This document shows, in pieces, positions 1-12,948 of a stretch of 64,000 nucleotides of DNA. A program made the position numbers and the translations under genes. The notes beneath the pieces were generated by a model, which saw only the letters and a program-made list of their open reading frames with translations, was not told the DNA's origin and did no database searches. Origin of the DNA: Allacma fusca (lineage: Eukaryota; Arthropoda; Collembola; Symphypleona; Sminthuridae); the NCBI GenBank assembly GCA_947179485.1, contig OX359249.1, positions 48,063,415-48,127,414 of the forward strand, written 5' to 3'. The stretch's first letter is position 1; every line of letters begins with the position of its first letter.

Positions 1-1080
1 ATGCAGTTAAGCATGCAGTTAAGCATGCAGTTATGCTTGCAGTTAAGCTTGCAGTTAAGCATGCATTTAAGCATGCAGTTAAGCATGCAGTTAAGCATGC
101 AGTTAAGCATGCATTTAAGCATGCAGTTAAGCATGCAGTTAAGCATGCAGTTAAGCATGCAGTTAAGCATGCAGTTAAGCATGCAGTTAAGCATGCAGTT
201 AAGCATGCAGTTAAGCATCCAGTTAAGCATGCAGTTAAGCATGCAGTTAAGCATGCAGTTAAGCATGCAGTTAAGCATGCAGTTAAGCATGCAGTTAAGC
301 ATGCAGTTAAGCATGCAGTTAAGCATGCAGTTAAGCATGCAGTTATGCTTGCAGTTAAGCTTGCAGTTAAGCATGCAGTTAAGCATGCAGTTAAGCATGC
401 AGTTAAGTTTGCAGTTAAGCATGCAGTTAAGCATGCGGTTAAGCTCGCAGTTAAGCTTGCAGTTAAGCATGCAGTTAAGCATGCAGTTTAGCATGCAGTT
501 AAGCATGCAGTTAAGCTTGCAGTTAAGCATGCAGTTGAGCATGCAGTTTAGCATGCAGTTAAGCATGCAGTTAAGCATGCAGTTAAGCATGCAGTTTAGC
601 ATGCAGTTAAGCATGCAGTTAAGCTTGCAGTTAAGCATGCAGTTAAGCATGCAGTTAAGCATGCAGTTAAGCATGCAGTTAAGCTTGCAGTTTAGCATGC
701 AGTTAAGCATGCGGTTAAGCTCGCAGTTAAGCTTGCAGTTAAGCATGCAGTTAAGCTTGCAGTTAAGCTTGCAGTTAAGCATGCAGTTAAGCTTGCAGTT
801 AAGCATGCAGTTGATTATGCAGTTTAGCATGCAGTTAAGCATGCAGTTAAGCATGCACTTAAGCATGCAGTTTAGCATGCAGTTAAGCATGCAGTTAAGC
901 TTGCAGTTAAGCATGCAGTTAAGCTTGCAGTTAAGCATGCAGTTAAGCATGCAGTTAAGCATGCAGTTAGGCATACAGTTAGTCATACAGTTAAGCACGC
1001 AGTTAAGCATGCAGTTAAGCATGCAGTTAAGCTTGCAGTTAAGCATGCAGTTAAGCATGCAGTTAAGCTTGCAGTTAGGC
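1..1080 (+). repeat. HOR A0, left end outside window
   Basis: This is the tail of an A-type HOR whose signature lies upstream of the window. It has TTATGCTTG near 33, two ATGCATTTAAGC monomers (61 and 109), CATCCAG near 217, a second TTATGCTTG near 345, the GCGG/CTCGCAG complex, GATTATGCAG near 814, CACTTAAGC near 857, then AGTCATACAG and CACGCAG. The segment 337-1086 matches 2893-3642 at 2,556-bp spacing almost perfectly; the difference I saw is AAGC to AAAC near 2926. It lacks the internal ATGTAGTTAAGC monomer found in most A units. Confidence 0.88.
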
Positions 1081-3636
1081 ATGTAGTTAAACATGCAGTT
1101 AATTTTACAGTTAAGCATGCAGTTAAGCATGCAGTTAAGCTTGCAGTTAAGCTTGCAGTTAAGCATGCAGTTAAGCATGCAGTTAAGCATGCAGTTAGAA
1201 ATACAGTTAAGCATGCAGTTAAGCATGCAGTTAAGCATGCAGTTAAGCATGCAGTTAAGCATGCAGTTAAGCATGCAGTTAAGCATGCAGTTAAGCATGC
1301 AGTTATGCTTGCAGTTAAGCTTGCAGTTAAGCATGCATTTAAGCATGCAGTTAAGCATGCAGTTAAGCATGCAGTTAAGCATGCATTTAAGCATGCAGTT
1401 AAGCATGCAGTTAAGCATGCAGTTAAGCATGCAGTTAAGCATGCAGTTAAGCATGCAGTTAAGCATGCAGTTAAGCATGCAGTTAAGCATCCAGTTAAGC
1501 ATGCAGTTAAGCATGCAGTTAAGCATGCAGTTAAGCATGCAGTTAAGCATGTAGTTAAGCATGCAGTTAAGCATGCAGTTAGGCATACAGTTAAGCATGC
1601 AGTTAAGCATGCAGTTAAGCATGCAGTTAAGCATGCAGTTAAGCATGCAGTTAAGCATGCAGTTAAGCATGCAGTTAAGCATGCAGTTAAGCATGCAGTT
1701 AAGCATGCAGTTAAGCATGCAGTTAAGCATGCAGTTAAGCATGCAGTTAAGCATGCAGTTAAGCATGCAGTTATGCTTGCAGTTAAGCATGCAGTTAAGC
1801 ATGCAGTTAAGCATGCAGTTAGAAATACAGTTAAGCATGCAGTTAAGCATGCAGTTAAGCATGCAGTTAAGCTTGCAGTTAAGCATGCAGTTAAGCTTGC
1901 AGTTAAGCATGCAGTTGATTATGCAGTTTAGCATGCAGTTAAGCATGCAGTTAAGCATGCAGTTAAGCATGCAGTTAAGCATGCAGTTAAGCATGCAGTT
2001 AAGCATGCAGTTAAGCATGCAGTTAAGCATCCAGTTAAGCATGCAGTTAAGCATGCAGTTAAGCATGCAGTTAAGCATGCAGTTAAGCATGTAGTTAAGC
2101 ATGCAGTTAAGCATGCAGTTAGGCATACAGTTAAGCATGCAGTTAAGCATGCAGTTAAGCATGCAGTTAAGCATGCAGTTAAGCATGCAGTTAAGCATGC
2201 AGTTAAGCATGCAGTTAAGCATGCAGTTAAGCATGCAGTTAAGCATGCAGTTAAGCATGCAGTTAAGCATGCAGTTAAGCATGCAGTTAAGCATGCAGTT
2301 AAGCATGCAGTTATGCTTGCAGTTAAGCATGCAGTTAAGCATGCAGTTAAGCATGCAGTTAAGCATGCAGTTAAGCATGCAGTTAAGCATGCAGTTAAGC
2401 ATGCAGTTAAGCATGCAGTTAAGCATGCAGTTAAGCATGCAGTTAAGCATGCAGTTAAGCATGCAGTTAAGCATGCAGTTAAGCATGCAGTTAAGCATGC
2501 AGTTAAGCATGCAGTTAAGCATGCTGTTAGGCATACAGTTAGGCATACAGTTAAGCATGCAGTTAAGCATGCAGTTAAGCATGCAGTTAAGCATGCAGTT
2601 AAGCATGCAGTTAAGCATGCAGTTAAGCATGCAGTTAAGCATGCAGTTAAGCATGCAGTTAAGCATGCAGTTAAGCATGCAGTTAAGCATGCAGTTAAGC
2701 ATGCAGTTAAGCATGCAGTTAAGCATGCAGTTATGCTTGCAGTTAAGCTTGCAGTTAAGCATGCATTTAAGCATGCAGTTAAGCATGCAGTTAAGCATGC
2801 AGTTAAGCATGCAGTTAAGCATGCAGTTAAGCATGCAGTTAAGCATGCAGTTAAGCATGCAGTTAAGCATGCAGTTAAGCATGCAGTTAAGCATGCAGTT
2901 ATGCTTGCAGTTAAGCTTGCAGTTAAACATGCAGTTAAGCATGCAGTTAAGCATGCAGTTAAGTTTGCAGTTAAGCATGCAGTTAAGCATGCGGTTAAGC
3001 TCGCAGTTAAGCTTGCAGTTAAGCATGCAGTTAAGCATGCAGTTTAGCATGCAGTTAAGCATGCAGTTAAGCTTGCAGTTAAGCATGCAGTTGAGCATGC
3101 AGTTTAGCATGCAGTTAAGCATGCAGTTAAGCATGCAGTTAAGCATGCAGTTTAGCATGCAGTTAAGCATGCAGTTAAGCTTGCAGTTAAGCATGCAGTT
3201 AAGCATGCAGTTAAGCATGCAGTTAAGCATGCAGTTAAGCTTGCAGTTTAGCATGCAGTTAAGCATGCGGTTAAGCTCGCAGTTAAGCTTGCAGTTAAGC
3301 ATGCAGTTAAGCTTGCAGTTAAGCTTGCAGTTAAGCATGCAGTTAAGCTTGCAGTTAAGCATGCAGTTGATTATGCAGTTTAGCATGCAGTTAAGCATGC
3401 AGTTAAGCATGCACTTAAGCATGCAGTTTAGCATGCAGTTAAGCATGCAGTTAAGCTTGCAGTTAAGCATGCAGTTAAGCTTGCAGTTAAGCATGCAGTT
3501 AAGCATGCAGTTAAGCATGCAGTTAGGCATACAGTTAGTCATACAGTTAAGCACGCAGTTAAGCATGCAGTTAAGCATGCAGTTAAGCTTGCAGTTAAGC
3601 ATGCAGTTAAGCATGCAGTTAAGCTTGCAGTTAGGC
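1081..3636 (+). repeat. HOR A1, 213 monomers, compound unit
   Basis: This is the longest A unit. It carries two internal ATGTAGTTAAGC monomers (1549 and 2089), two AGAAATAC variants (about 1197 and 1817), two CATCCAG monomers, and an extra CTGTTAGGCATAC block at 2521. The excess over the usual 103-119 monomers is explained by a partial second copy of the front half inserted between 1561 and 2100, followed by a longer middle section. Unequal exchange between neighbouring HORs is the simple explanation (inference). Confidence 0.88.
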
Positions 3637-4872
3637 ATGTAGTTAAACATGCAGTTAATTTTACAGTTAAGCATGCAGTTAAGCATGCAGTCAAGCTTGC
3701 AGTTAAGCTTGCAGTTAAGCATGCAGTTAAGCATGCAGTTAAGCATGCAGTTAGAAATACAGTTAAGCATGCAGTTAAGCATGCAGTTAAGCATGCAGTT
3801 AAGCATGCAGTTAAGCATGCAGTTAAGCATGCAGTTAAGCATGCAGTTAAGCATGCAGTTAAGCATGCAGTTATGCTTGCAGTTAAGCTTGCAGTTAAGC
3901 ATGCATTTAAGCATGCAGTTAAGCATGCAGTTAAGCATGCAGTTAAGCATGCATTTAAGCATGCAGTTAAGCATGCAGTTAAGCATGCAGTTAAGCATGC
4001 AGTTAAGCATGCAGTTAAGCATGCAGTTAAGCATGCAGTTAAGCATCCAGTTAAGCATGCAGTTAAGCATGCAGTTAAGCATGCAGTTAAGCATGCAGTT
4101 AAGCATGTAGTTAAGCATGCAGTTAAGCATGCAGTTAGGCATACAGTTAAGCATGCAGTTAAGCATGCAGTTAAGCATGCAGTTAAGCATGCAGTTAAGT
4201 TTGCAGTTAAGCATGCGGTTAAGCATGCGGTTAAGCTCGCAGTTAAGCTTGCAGTTAAGCATGCAGTTAAGCATGCAGTTTAGCATGCAGTTAAGCATGC
4301 AGTTAAGCTTGCAGTTAAGCATGCAGTTGAGCATGCAGTTTAGCATGCAGTTAAGCATGCAGTTAAGCATGCAGTTAAGCATGCAGTTTAGCATGCAGTT
4401 AAGCATGCAGTTAAGCTTGCAGTTAAGCATGCAGTTAAGCATGCAGTTAAGCATGCAGTTAAGCATGCAGTTAAGCTTGCAGTTTAGCATGCAGTTAAGC
4501 ATGCGGTTAAGCTCGCAGTTAAGCTTGCAGTTAAGCATGCAGTTAAGCTTGCAGTTAAGCTTGCAGTTAAGCATGCAGTTAAGCTTGCAGTTAAGCATGC
4601 AGTTGATTATGCAGTTTAGCATGCAGTTAAGCATGCAGTTAAGCATGCACTTAAGCATGCAGTTTAGCATGCAGTTAAGCATGCAGTTAAGCTTGCAGTT
4701 AAGCATGCAGTTAAGCTTGCAGTTAAGCATGCAGTTAAGCATGCAGTTAAGCATGCAGTTAGGCATACAGTTAGTCATACAGTTAAGCACGCAGTTAAGC
4801 ATGCAGTTAAGCATGCAGTTAAGCTTGCAGTTAAGCATGCAGTTAAGCATGCAGTTAAGCTTGCAGTTAGGC
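3637..4872 (+). repeat. HOR A2, 103 monomers
   Basis: A near-canonical A unit: signature, a CAGTCAAGC private variant near 3688, AGAAATAC near 3755, TTATGCTTG near 3873, two ATGCATTTAAGC, CATCCAG near 4048, internal ATGTAGTTAAGC at 4105, then almost directly into two adjacent GCGG monomers (about 4213-4236) and the CTCGCAG complex. The second TTATGCTTG and the plain run before it are missing, which accounts for its short length. Confidence 0.88.
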
Positions 4873-6240
4873 ATGTAGTTAAACATGCAGTTAATTTTAC
4901 AGTTAAGCATGCAGTTAAGCATGCAGTTAAGCTTGCAGTTAAGCTTGCAGTTAAGCATGCAGTTAAGCATGCAGTTAAGCATGCCGTTAGAAATACAGTT
5001 AAGCATGCAGTTAAGCATGCAGTTAAGCATGCAGTTAAGCTTGCAGTTAAGCATGCAGTTAAGCTTGCAGTTAAGCATGCAGTTGATTATGCAGTTTAGC
5101 ATGCAGTTAAGCATGCAGTTAAGCATGCAGTTAAGCATGCAGTTAAGCATGCAGTTAAGCATGCAGTTAAGCATGCAGTTAAGCATGCAGTTAAGCATCC
5201 AGTTAAGCATGCAGTTAAGCATGCAGTTAAGCATGCAGTTAAGCATGCAGTTAAGCATGTAGTTAAGCATGCAGTTAAGCATGCAGTTAGGCATACAGTT
5301 AAGCATGCAGTTAAGCATGCAGTTAAGCATGCAGTTAAGCATGCAGTTAAGCATGCAGTTAAGCATGCAGTTAAGCATGCAGTTAAGCATGCAGTTAAGC
5401 ATGCAGTTAAGCATGCAGTTAAGCATGCAGTTAAGCATGCAGTTAAGCATGCAGTTAAGCATGCAGTTAAGCATGCAGTTAAGCATGCAGTTAAGCATGC
5501 AGTTAAGCATGCAGTTATGCTTGCAGTTAAGCTTGCAGTTAAACATGCAGTTAAGCATGCAGTTAAGCATGCAGTTAAGTTTGCAGTTAAGCATGCAGTT
5601 AAGCATGCGGTTAAGCTCGCAGTTAAGCTTGCAGTTAAGCATGCAGTTAAGCATGCAGTTTAGCATGCAGTTAAGCATGCAGTTAAGCTTGCAGTTAAGC
5701 ATGCAGTTGAGCATGCAGTTTAGCATGCAGTTAAGCATGCAGTTAAGCATGCAGTTAAGCATGCAGTTTAGCATGCAGTTAAGCATGCAGTTAAGCTTGC
5801 AGTTAAGCATGCAGTTAAGCATGCAGTTAAGCATGCAGTTAAGCATGCAGTTAAGCTTGCAGTTTAGCATGCAGTTAAGCTCGCAGTTAAGCTTGCAGTT
5901 AAGCATGCAGTTAAGCTTGCAGTTAAGCTTGCAGTTAAGCATGCAGTTAAGCTTGCAGTTAAGCATGCAGTTGATTATGCAGTTTAGCATGCAGTTAAGC
6001 ATGCAGTTAAGCATGCACTTAAGCATGCAGTTTAGCATGCAGTTAAGCATGCAGTTAAGCTTGCAGTTAAGCATGCAGTTAAGCTTGCAGTTAAGCATGC
6101 AGTTAAGCATGCAGTTAAGCATGCAGTTAGGCATACAGTTAGTCATACAGTTAAGCACGCAGTTAAGCATGCAGTTAAGCATGCAGTTAAGCTTGCAGTT
6201 AAGCATGCAGTTAAGCATGCAGTTAAGCTTGCAGTTAGGC
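4873..6240 (+). repeat. HOR A3, 114 monomers
   Basis: Signature, then ATGCCGTTAGAAATAC at 4981 (a private C), GATTATGCAG near 5085, CATCCAG near 5198 and internal ATGTAGTTAAGC at 5257. The first TTATGCTTG/ATGCATTT block is absent and a GATTATG segment stands in its place, as in the middle of A1. At 5869-5892 the ATGCGGTTAAGC monomer that normally precedes TCGCAG is missing, which looks like a single-monomer loss. The second half matches A1 and A0, including the AAAC variant near 5542 shared with A1. Confidence 0.88.
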
Positions 6241-7668
6241 ATGTAGTTAAACATGCAGTTAATTTTACAGTTAAGCATGCAGTTAAGCATGCAGTTAAGC
6301 TTGCAGTTAAGCTTGCAGTTAAGCATGCAGTTAAGCATGCAGTTAAGCATGCAGTTAGAAATACAGTTAAGCATGCAGTTAAGCATGCAGTTAAGCATGC
6401 AGTTAAGCATGCAGTTAAGCATGCAGTTAAGCATGCAGTTAAGCATGCAGTTAAGCATGCAGTTATGCTTGCAGTTAAGCTTGCAGTTAAGCATGCATTT
6501 AAGCATGCAGTTAAGCATGCAGTTAAGCATGCAGTTAAGCATGCATTTAAGCATGCAGTTAAGCATGCAGTTAAGCATGCAGTTAAGCATGCAGTTAAGC
6601 ATGCAGTTAAGCATGCAGTTAAGCATGCAGTTAAGCATCCAGTTAAGCATGCAGTTAAGCATGCAGTTAAGCATGCAGTTAAGCATGCAGTTAAGCATGT
6701 AGTTAAGCATGCAGTTAAGCATGCAGTTAGGCATACAGTTAAGCATGCAGTTAAGCATGCAGTTAAGCATGCAGTTAAGCATGCAGTTAAGCATGCAGTT
6801 AAGCATGCAGTTAAGCATGCAGTTAAGCATGCAGTTAAGCATGCAGTTAAGCATGCAGTTAAGCATGCAGTTAAGCATGCAGTTAAGCATGCAGTTAAGC
6901 ATGCAGTTAAGCATGCAGTTAAGCATGCAGTTAAGCATGCAGTTAAGCATGCAGTTAAGCATGCAGTTAAGCATGCAGTTATGCTTGCAGTTAAGCATGC
7001 AGTTAAGCATGCAGTTAAGCATGCAGTTAAGCATGCAGTTAAGCATGCAGTTAAGCATGCAGTTAAGCATGCAGTTAAGCATGCAGTTAAGCATGCAGTT
7101 AAGCATGCAGTTAAGCATGCAGTTAAGCATGCAGTTAAGCATGCAGTTAAGCATGCAGTTAAGCATGCAGTTAAGCATGCAGTTAAGCATGCTGTTAGGC
7201 ATACAGTTAGGCATACAGTTAAGCATGCAGTTAAGCATGCAGTTAAGCATGCAGTTAAGCATGCAGTTAAGCATGCAGTTAAGCATGCAGTTAAGCATGC
7301 AGTTAAGCATGCAGTTAAGCATGCAGTTAAGCATGCAGTTAAGCATGCAGTTAAGCATGCAGTTAAGCATGCAGTTAAGCATGCAGTTAAGCATGCAGTT
7401 AAGCATGCAGTTAAGCATGCAGTTAAGCATGCGGTTAAGCTCGCAGTTAAGCTTGCAGTTAAGCATGCGGTTAAGCATGCAGTTAAGCATGCAGTTAAGC
7501 ATGCAGTTAAGTATGCAGTTAAGCATGCAGTTAAGCATGCAGTTAAGCATGCAGTTAGGCATACAGTTAGTCATACAGTTAAGCACGCAGTTAAGCATGC
7601 AGTTAAGCATGCAGTTAAGCTTGCAGTTAAGCATGCAGTTAAGCATGCAGTTAAGCATGCAGTTAGGC
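6241..7668 (+). repeat. HOR A4, 119 monomers
   Basis: Signature, AGAAATAC near 6358, TTATGCTTG near 6465, two ATGCATTTAAGC, CATCCAG near 6640, internal ATGTAGTTAAGC at 6697, then a long plain section with TTATGCTTG near 6981 and CTGTTAGGCATACAG at 7191. The GCGG/TTTAGC complex is reduced to a short CGG-TCG-TTG-CGG group at about 7430-7475, and GATTATG and CACTTAAGC are absent. It ends with AGTCATACAG and CACGCAG near 7587. Confidence 0.87.
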
Positions 7669-9804
7669 ATGTAGTTAAACATGCAGTTAATTTTACAGTT
7701 AAGCATGCAGTTAAGCATGCAGTTAAGCTTGCAGTTAAGCTTGCAGTTAAGCATGCAGTTAAGCATGCAGTTAAGCATGCAGTTAAGCATGCAGTTAGAA
7801 ATACAGTTAAGCATGCAGTTAAGCATGCAGTTAAGCATGCAGTTAAGCATGCAGTTAAGCATGCAGTTAAGCATGCAGTTAAGCATGCAGTTAAGCATGC
7901 AGTTAAGCATGCAGTTATGCTTGCAGTTAAGCTTGCAGTTAAGCATGCATTTAAGCATGCAGTTAAGCAAGCAGTTAAGCATGCAGTTAAGCATGCATTT
8001 AAGCATGCAGTTAAGCATGCAGTTAAGCATGCAGTTAAGCATGCAGTTAAGCATGCAGTTAAGCATGCAGTTAAGCATGCAGTTAAGCATGCAGTTAAGC
8101 ATCCAGTTAAGCATGCAGTTAAGCATGCAGTTAAGCATGCAGTTAAGCATGCAGTTAAGCATGTAGTTAAGCATGCAGTTAAGCATGCAGTTAGGCATAC
8201 AGTTAAGCATGCAGTTAAGCATGCAGTTAAGCATGCAGTTAAGCATGCAGTTAAGCATGCAGTTAAGCATGCAGTTAAGCATGCAGTTAAGCATGCAGTT
8301 AAGCATGCAGTTAAGCATGCAGTTAAGCATGCAGTTAAGCATGCAGTTAAGCATGCAGTTAAGCATGCAGTTAAGCATGCAGTTATGCTTGCAGTTAAGC
8401 TTGCAGTTAAGCATGCAGTTAAGTTTGCAGTTAAGCATGCAGTTAAGCATGCAGTTAAGCATGCAGTTAAGTTTGCAGTTAAGCATGCAGTTAAGCATGC
8501 AGTTAAGCATGCAGTTAAGCATGCAGTTAAGCATGCAGTTAAGCATGCAGTTAAGCATGCAGTTAAGCATGCAGTTAAGCATGCAGTTAAGCATGCAGTT
8601 AAGCATGCAGTTAAGCATGCAGTTAAGCATGCAGTTAAGCATGCAGTTAAGCATGCAGTTAAGCATGCAGTTAAGCATGCAGTTAAGCATGCAGTTAAGC
8701 ATGCAGTTAAGCATGCAGTTAAGCATGCAGTTAAGCATGCAGTTAAGCATGCAGTTAAGCATGCAGTTAAGCATGCAGTTAAGCATGCAGTTAAGCATGC
8801 AGTTAAGCATGCAGTTAAGCATGCAGTTAAGCATGCAGTTAAGCATGCGGTTAAGCTCGCAGTTAAGCTCGCAGTTAAGCATGCGGTTAAGCATGCAGTT
8901 AAGCATGCAGTTAAGCATGCAGTTAAGCATGCAGTTAAGCATGCAGTTAAGCATGCAGTTAAGCATGCAGTTAAGCATGCAGTTAAGCATGCAGTTAAGC
9001 ATGCAGTTAAGCATGCAGTTAAGCATGCAGTTAAGCATGCAGTTAAGCATGCAGTTAAGCATGCAGTTAAGCATGCGATTAAGCTCGCAGTTAAGCTTGC
9101 AGTTAAGCATGCAGTTAAGCTTGCAGTTAAGCTTGCAGTTAAGCATGCAGTTAAGCTTGCAGTTAAGCATGCTTTTAAGCTCGCAGTTAAGCTTGCAGTT
9201 AAGCTTGCAGTTAAGCTTGCAGTTAAGCTTGCAGTTAAGCATGCAGTTAAGCTTGCAGTTAAGCATGCAGTTAAGCATGCAGTTAAGCATGCAGTTAAGC
9301 ATGCACTTAAGCATGCAGTTAAGCATGCAGTTAAGCATGCAGTTAAGCATGCTGTTAGGCATACAGTTAGGCATACAGTTAAGCATGCAGTTAAGCATGC
9401 AGTTAAGCATGTAGTTAAGCTTGCAGTTAAGCATGCAGTTAAGCATGCGGTTAAGCTCGCAGTTAAGCTTGCAGTTAAGCATGCAGTTAAGCTTGCAGTT
9501 AAGCTTGCAGTTAAGCATGCAGTTAAGCTTGCAGTTAAGCATGCAGTTGATTATGCAGTTTAGCATGCAGTTAAGCATGCAGTTAAGCATGCACTTAAGC
9601 ATGCAGTTTAGCATGCGGTTAAGCTCGCAGTTAAGCTTGCAGTTAAGCATGCAGTTAAGCATGCAGTTAAGCATGCAGTTAGGCATACAGTTAGTCATAC
9701 AGTTAAGCACGCAGTTAAGCATGCAGTTAAGCATGCAGTTAAGCTTGCAGTTAAGCATGCAGTTAAGCATGCAGTTAAGCATGCAGTTAAGCTTGCAGTT
9801 AGTC
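7669..9804 (+). repeat. HOR A5, 178 monomers, with 30-monomer homogeneous run
   Basis: The front half is canonical (AGAAATAC near 7798, TTATGCTTG near 7919, a private AAGCAAGCAG near 7967, CATCCAG at 8101, internal ATGTAGTTAAGC at 8161). From 8485 to 8844 there are 30 identical consensus monomers. Then comes CTCGCAG twice in a row (8857-8880), a GCGATTAAGC variant near 9076, a GCTTTTAAGC variant near 9172, CTGTTAGGCATACAG near 9351 and a second ATGTAGTTAAGC at 9409 before the usual tail. It appears to be a fusion of two HOR tails. Confidence 0.86.
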
Positions 9805-11664
9805 ATGTAGTTAAACATGCAGTTAATTTTACAGTTAAGCATGCAGTTAAGCATGCAGTTAAGCTTGCAGTTAAGCTTGCAGTTAAGCATGCAGTTAAGC
9901 ATGCAGTTAAGCATGCAGTTAAGCATGCAGTTAGGCATACAGTTAAGCATGCAGTTAAGCATGCAGTTAAGCATGCAGTTAAGCATGCAGTTAAGCATGC
10001 AGTTAAGCATGCAGTTAAGCATGCAGTTATGCTTGCAGTTAAGCTTGCAGTTAAGCATGCATTTAAGCATGCAGTTAAGCATGCAGTTAAGCATGCAGTT
10101 AAGCATGCAGTTAAGCATGCAGTTAAGCATGCAGTTAAGCATGCAGTTAAGCATGCAGTTATGCTTGCAGTTAAGCTTGCAGTTAAGCATGCAGTTAAGC
10201 ATGCAGTTAAGCATGCAGTTAAGTTTGCAGTTAAGCATGCAGTTAAGCATGCGGTTAAGCTCGCAGTTAAGCTTGCAGTTAAGCATGCAGTTAAGCATGC
10301 AGTTTAGCATGCAGTTAAGCATGCAGTTAAGCATGCAGTTAAGCATGCAGTTGAGCATGCAGTTTAGCATGCAGTTAAGCATGCAGTTAAGCATGCAGTT
10401 AAGCATGCAGTTTAGCATGCAGTTAAGCATGCAGTTAAGCTTGCAGTTAAGCATGCAGTTAAGCATGCAGTTAAGCATGCAGTTAAGCATGCAGTTAAGC
10501 TTGCAGTTTAGCATGCAGTTAAGCATGCGGTTAAGCTCGCAGTTAAGCTTGCAGTTAAGCATGCAGTTAAGCTTGCAGTTAAGCTTGCAGTTAAGCATGC
10601 AGTTAAGCTTGCAGTTAAGCATGCAGTTGATTATGCAGTTAAGCATGCAGTTAAGCATGCAGTTAAGCATGCAGTTAAGCATGCAGTTATGCTTGCAGTT
10701 AAGCTTGCAGTTAAGCATGCATTTAAGCATGCAGTTAAGCATGCAGTTAAGCATGCAGTTAAGCATGCAGTTAAGCATGCAGTTAAGCATGCAGTTATGC
10801 TTGCAGTTAAGCTTGCAGTTAAGCATGCAGTTAAGCATGCAGTTAAGCATGCAGTTAAGTTTGCAGTTAAGCATGCAGTTAAGCATGCGGTTAAGCTCGC
10901 AGTTAAGCTTGCAGTTAAGCATGCAGTTAAGCATGCAGTTTAGCATGCAGTTAAGCATGCAGTTAAGCTTGCAGTTAAGCATGCAGTTGAGCATGCAGTT
11001 TAGCATGCAGTTAAGCATGCAGTTAAGCATGCAGTTAAGCATGCAGTTTAGCATGCAGTTAAGCATGCAGTTAAGCTTGCAGTTAAGCATGCAGTTAAGC
11101 ATGCAGTTAAGCATGCAGTTAAGCATGCAGTTAAGCTTGCAGTTTAGCATGCAGTTAAGCATGCGGTTAAGCTCGCAGTTAAGCTTGCAGTTAAGCATGC
11201 AGTTAAGCTTGCAGTTAAGCTTGCAGTTAAGCATGCAGTTAAGCTTGCAGTTAAGCATGCAGTTGATTATGCAGTTTAGCATGCAGTTAAGCATGCAGTT
11301 AAGCATGCAGTTAAGCATGCATTTAAGCATGCAGTTAAGCATGCAGTTAAGCATGCATTTAAGCATGCAGTTAAGCATGCAGTTAAGCATGCGGTTAAGC
11401 ATGCAGTTAAGCATGCAGTTAAGCATGCAGTTAAGCATGCAGTTAAGCATGCAGTTAAGCATCCAGTTAAGCATGCAGTTAAGCATGCAGTTAAGCATGC
11501 AGTTAAGTTTGCAGTTAAGCATGCAGTTAAGCATGCAGTTAAGCATGCAGTTAGGCATACAGTTAGTCATACAGTTAAGCACGCAGTTAAGCATGCAGTT
11601 AAGCATGCAGTTAAGCTTGCAGTTAAGCATGCAGTTAAGCATGCAGTTAAGCTTGCAGTTAGGC
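9805..11664 (+). repeat. HOR A6, 155 monomers, with internal direct duplication
   Basis: The signature follows an AGTC instead of AGGC, and GGCATACAG (about 9932) replaces AGAAATAC. The block from TTATGCTTG through ATGCATTT, the second TTATGCTTG, the GCGG complex and GATTATG is present twice, starting at 10021 and at 10681 (660 bp, 55 monomers apart). The GATTATG landmarks are 636 bp apart, so the second copy is two monomers shorter. There is no internal ATGTAG monomer. This pair is good evidence for block duplication inside a HOR. Confidence 0.88.
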
Positions 11665-12948
11665 ATGTAGTTAAACATGCAGTTAATTTTACAGTTAAGC
11701 ATGCAGTTAAGCATGCAGTTAAGCTTGCAGTTAAGCTTGCAGTTAAGCATGCAGTTAAGCATGCAGTTAAGCATGCAGTTAAGCATGCAGTTAGAAATAC
11801 AGTTAAGCATGCAGTTAAGCATGCAGTTAAGCATGCAGTTAAGCATGCAGTTAAGCATGCAGTTAAGCATGCAGTTAAGCATGCAGTTAAGCATGCAGTT
11901 AAGCATGCAGTTAAGCATGCAGTTATGCTTGCAGTTAAGCTTGCAGTTAGGCATGCATTTAAGCATGCAGTTAAGCATGCAGTTAAGCATGCAGTTAAGC
12001 ATGCAGTTAAGCATGCATTTAAGCATGCAGTTAAGCATGCAGTTAAGCATGCAGTTAAGCATGCAGTTAAGCATGCAGTTAAGCATGCAGTTAAGCATGC
12101 AGTTAAGCATGCAGTTAAGCATGCAGTTAAGCATGCAGTTAAGCATGCAGTTAAGCATGCAGTTAAGCATGCAGTTAAGCATGCAGTTAAGCATGCAGTT
12201 AAGCATGCAGTTAAGCATGCAGTTAAGCATGTAGTTAAGCATGCAGTTAAGCATGCAGTTAAGCATGCAGTTAAGCATGCAGTTAAGCATGCAGTTAAGC
12301 TTGCAGTTAAGCATGCAGTTAAGCTTGCAGTTAAGCTTGCAGTTAAGCATGCAGTTAAGCTTGCAGTTAAGCTTGCAGTTAAGCATGCAAATAAGCTTGC
12401 AGTTAAGCATGCAGTTAAGCATGCAGTTAAGCATGCAGTTAAGCATGCACTTAAGCATGCAGTTAAGCATGCAGTTAAGCATGCAGTTAAGCATGCTGTT
12501 AGGCATACAGTTAGGCATACAGTTAAGCATGCAGTTAAGCATGCAGTTAAGCATGCAGTTAAGCTTGCAGTTAAGCATGCAGTTAAGCATGCGGTTAAGC
12601 TCGCAGTTAAGCTTGCAGTTAAGCATGCAGTTGAGCTTGCAGTTAAGCTTGCAGTTAAGCATGCAGTTAAGCTTGCAGTTAAGCATGCAGTTGATTATGC
12701 AGTTTAGCATGCAGTTAAGCATGCAGTTAAGCATGCACTTAAGCATGCAGTTTAGCATGCAGTTAAGCATGCAGTTAAGCTTGCAGTTAAGCATGCAGTT
12801 AAGCATGCAGTTAAGCATGCAGTTAGGCATACAGTTAGTCATACAGTTAAGCACGCAGTTAAGCATGCAGTTAAGCATGCAGTTAAGCTTGCAGTTAAGC
12901 ATGCAGTTAAGCATGCAGTTAAGCATGCAGTTAAGCTTGCAGTTAGGC
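11665..12948 (+). repeat. HOR A7, 107 monomers
   Basis: AGAAATAC near 11794, TTATGCTTG near 11925, then TTAGGCATGCATTT near 11948, a variant shared with A9 only in this domain. A plain run of 17 monomers (12025-12228) precedes internal ATGTAGTTAAGC at 12229. The second half introduces ATGCAAATAAGC near 12385 and CTGTTAGGCATAC near 12493, also shared with A9 and with B1, B2 and 47141-48885, so A7 and A9 are closer to domain B than A1-A6 are. Confidence 0.87.
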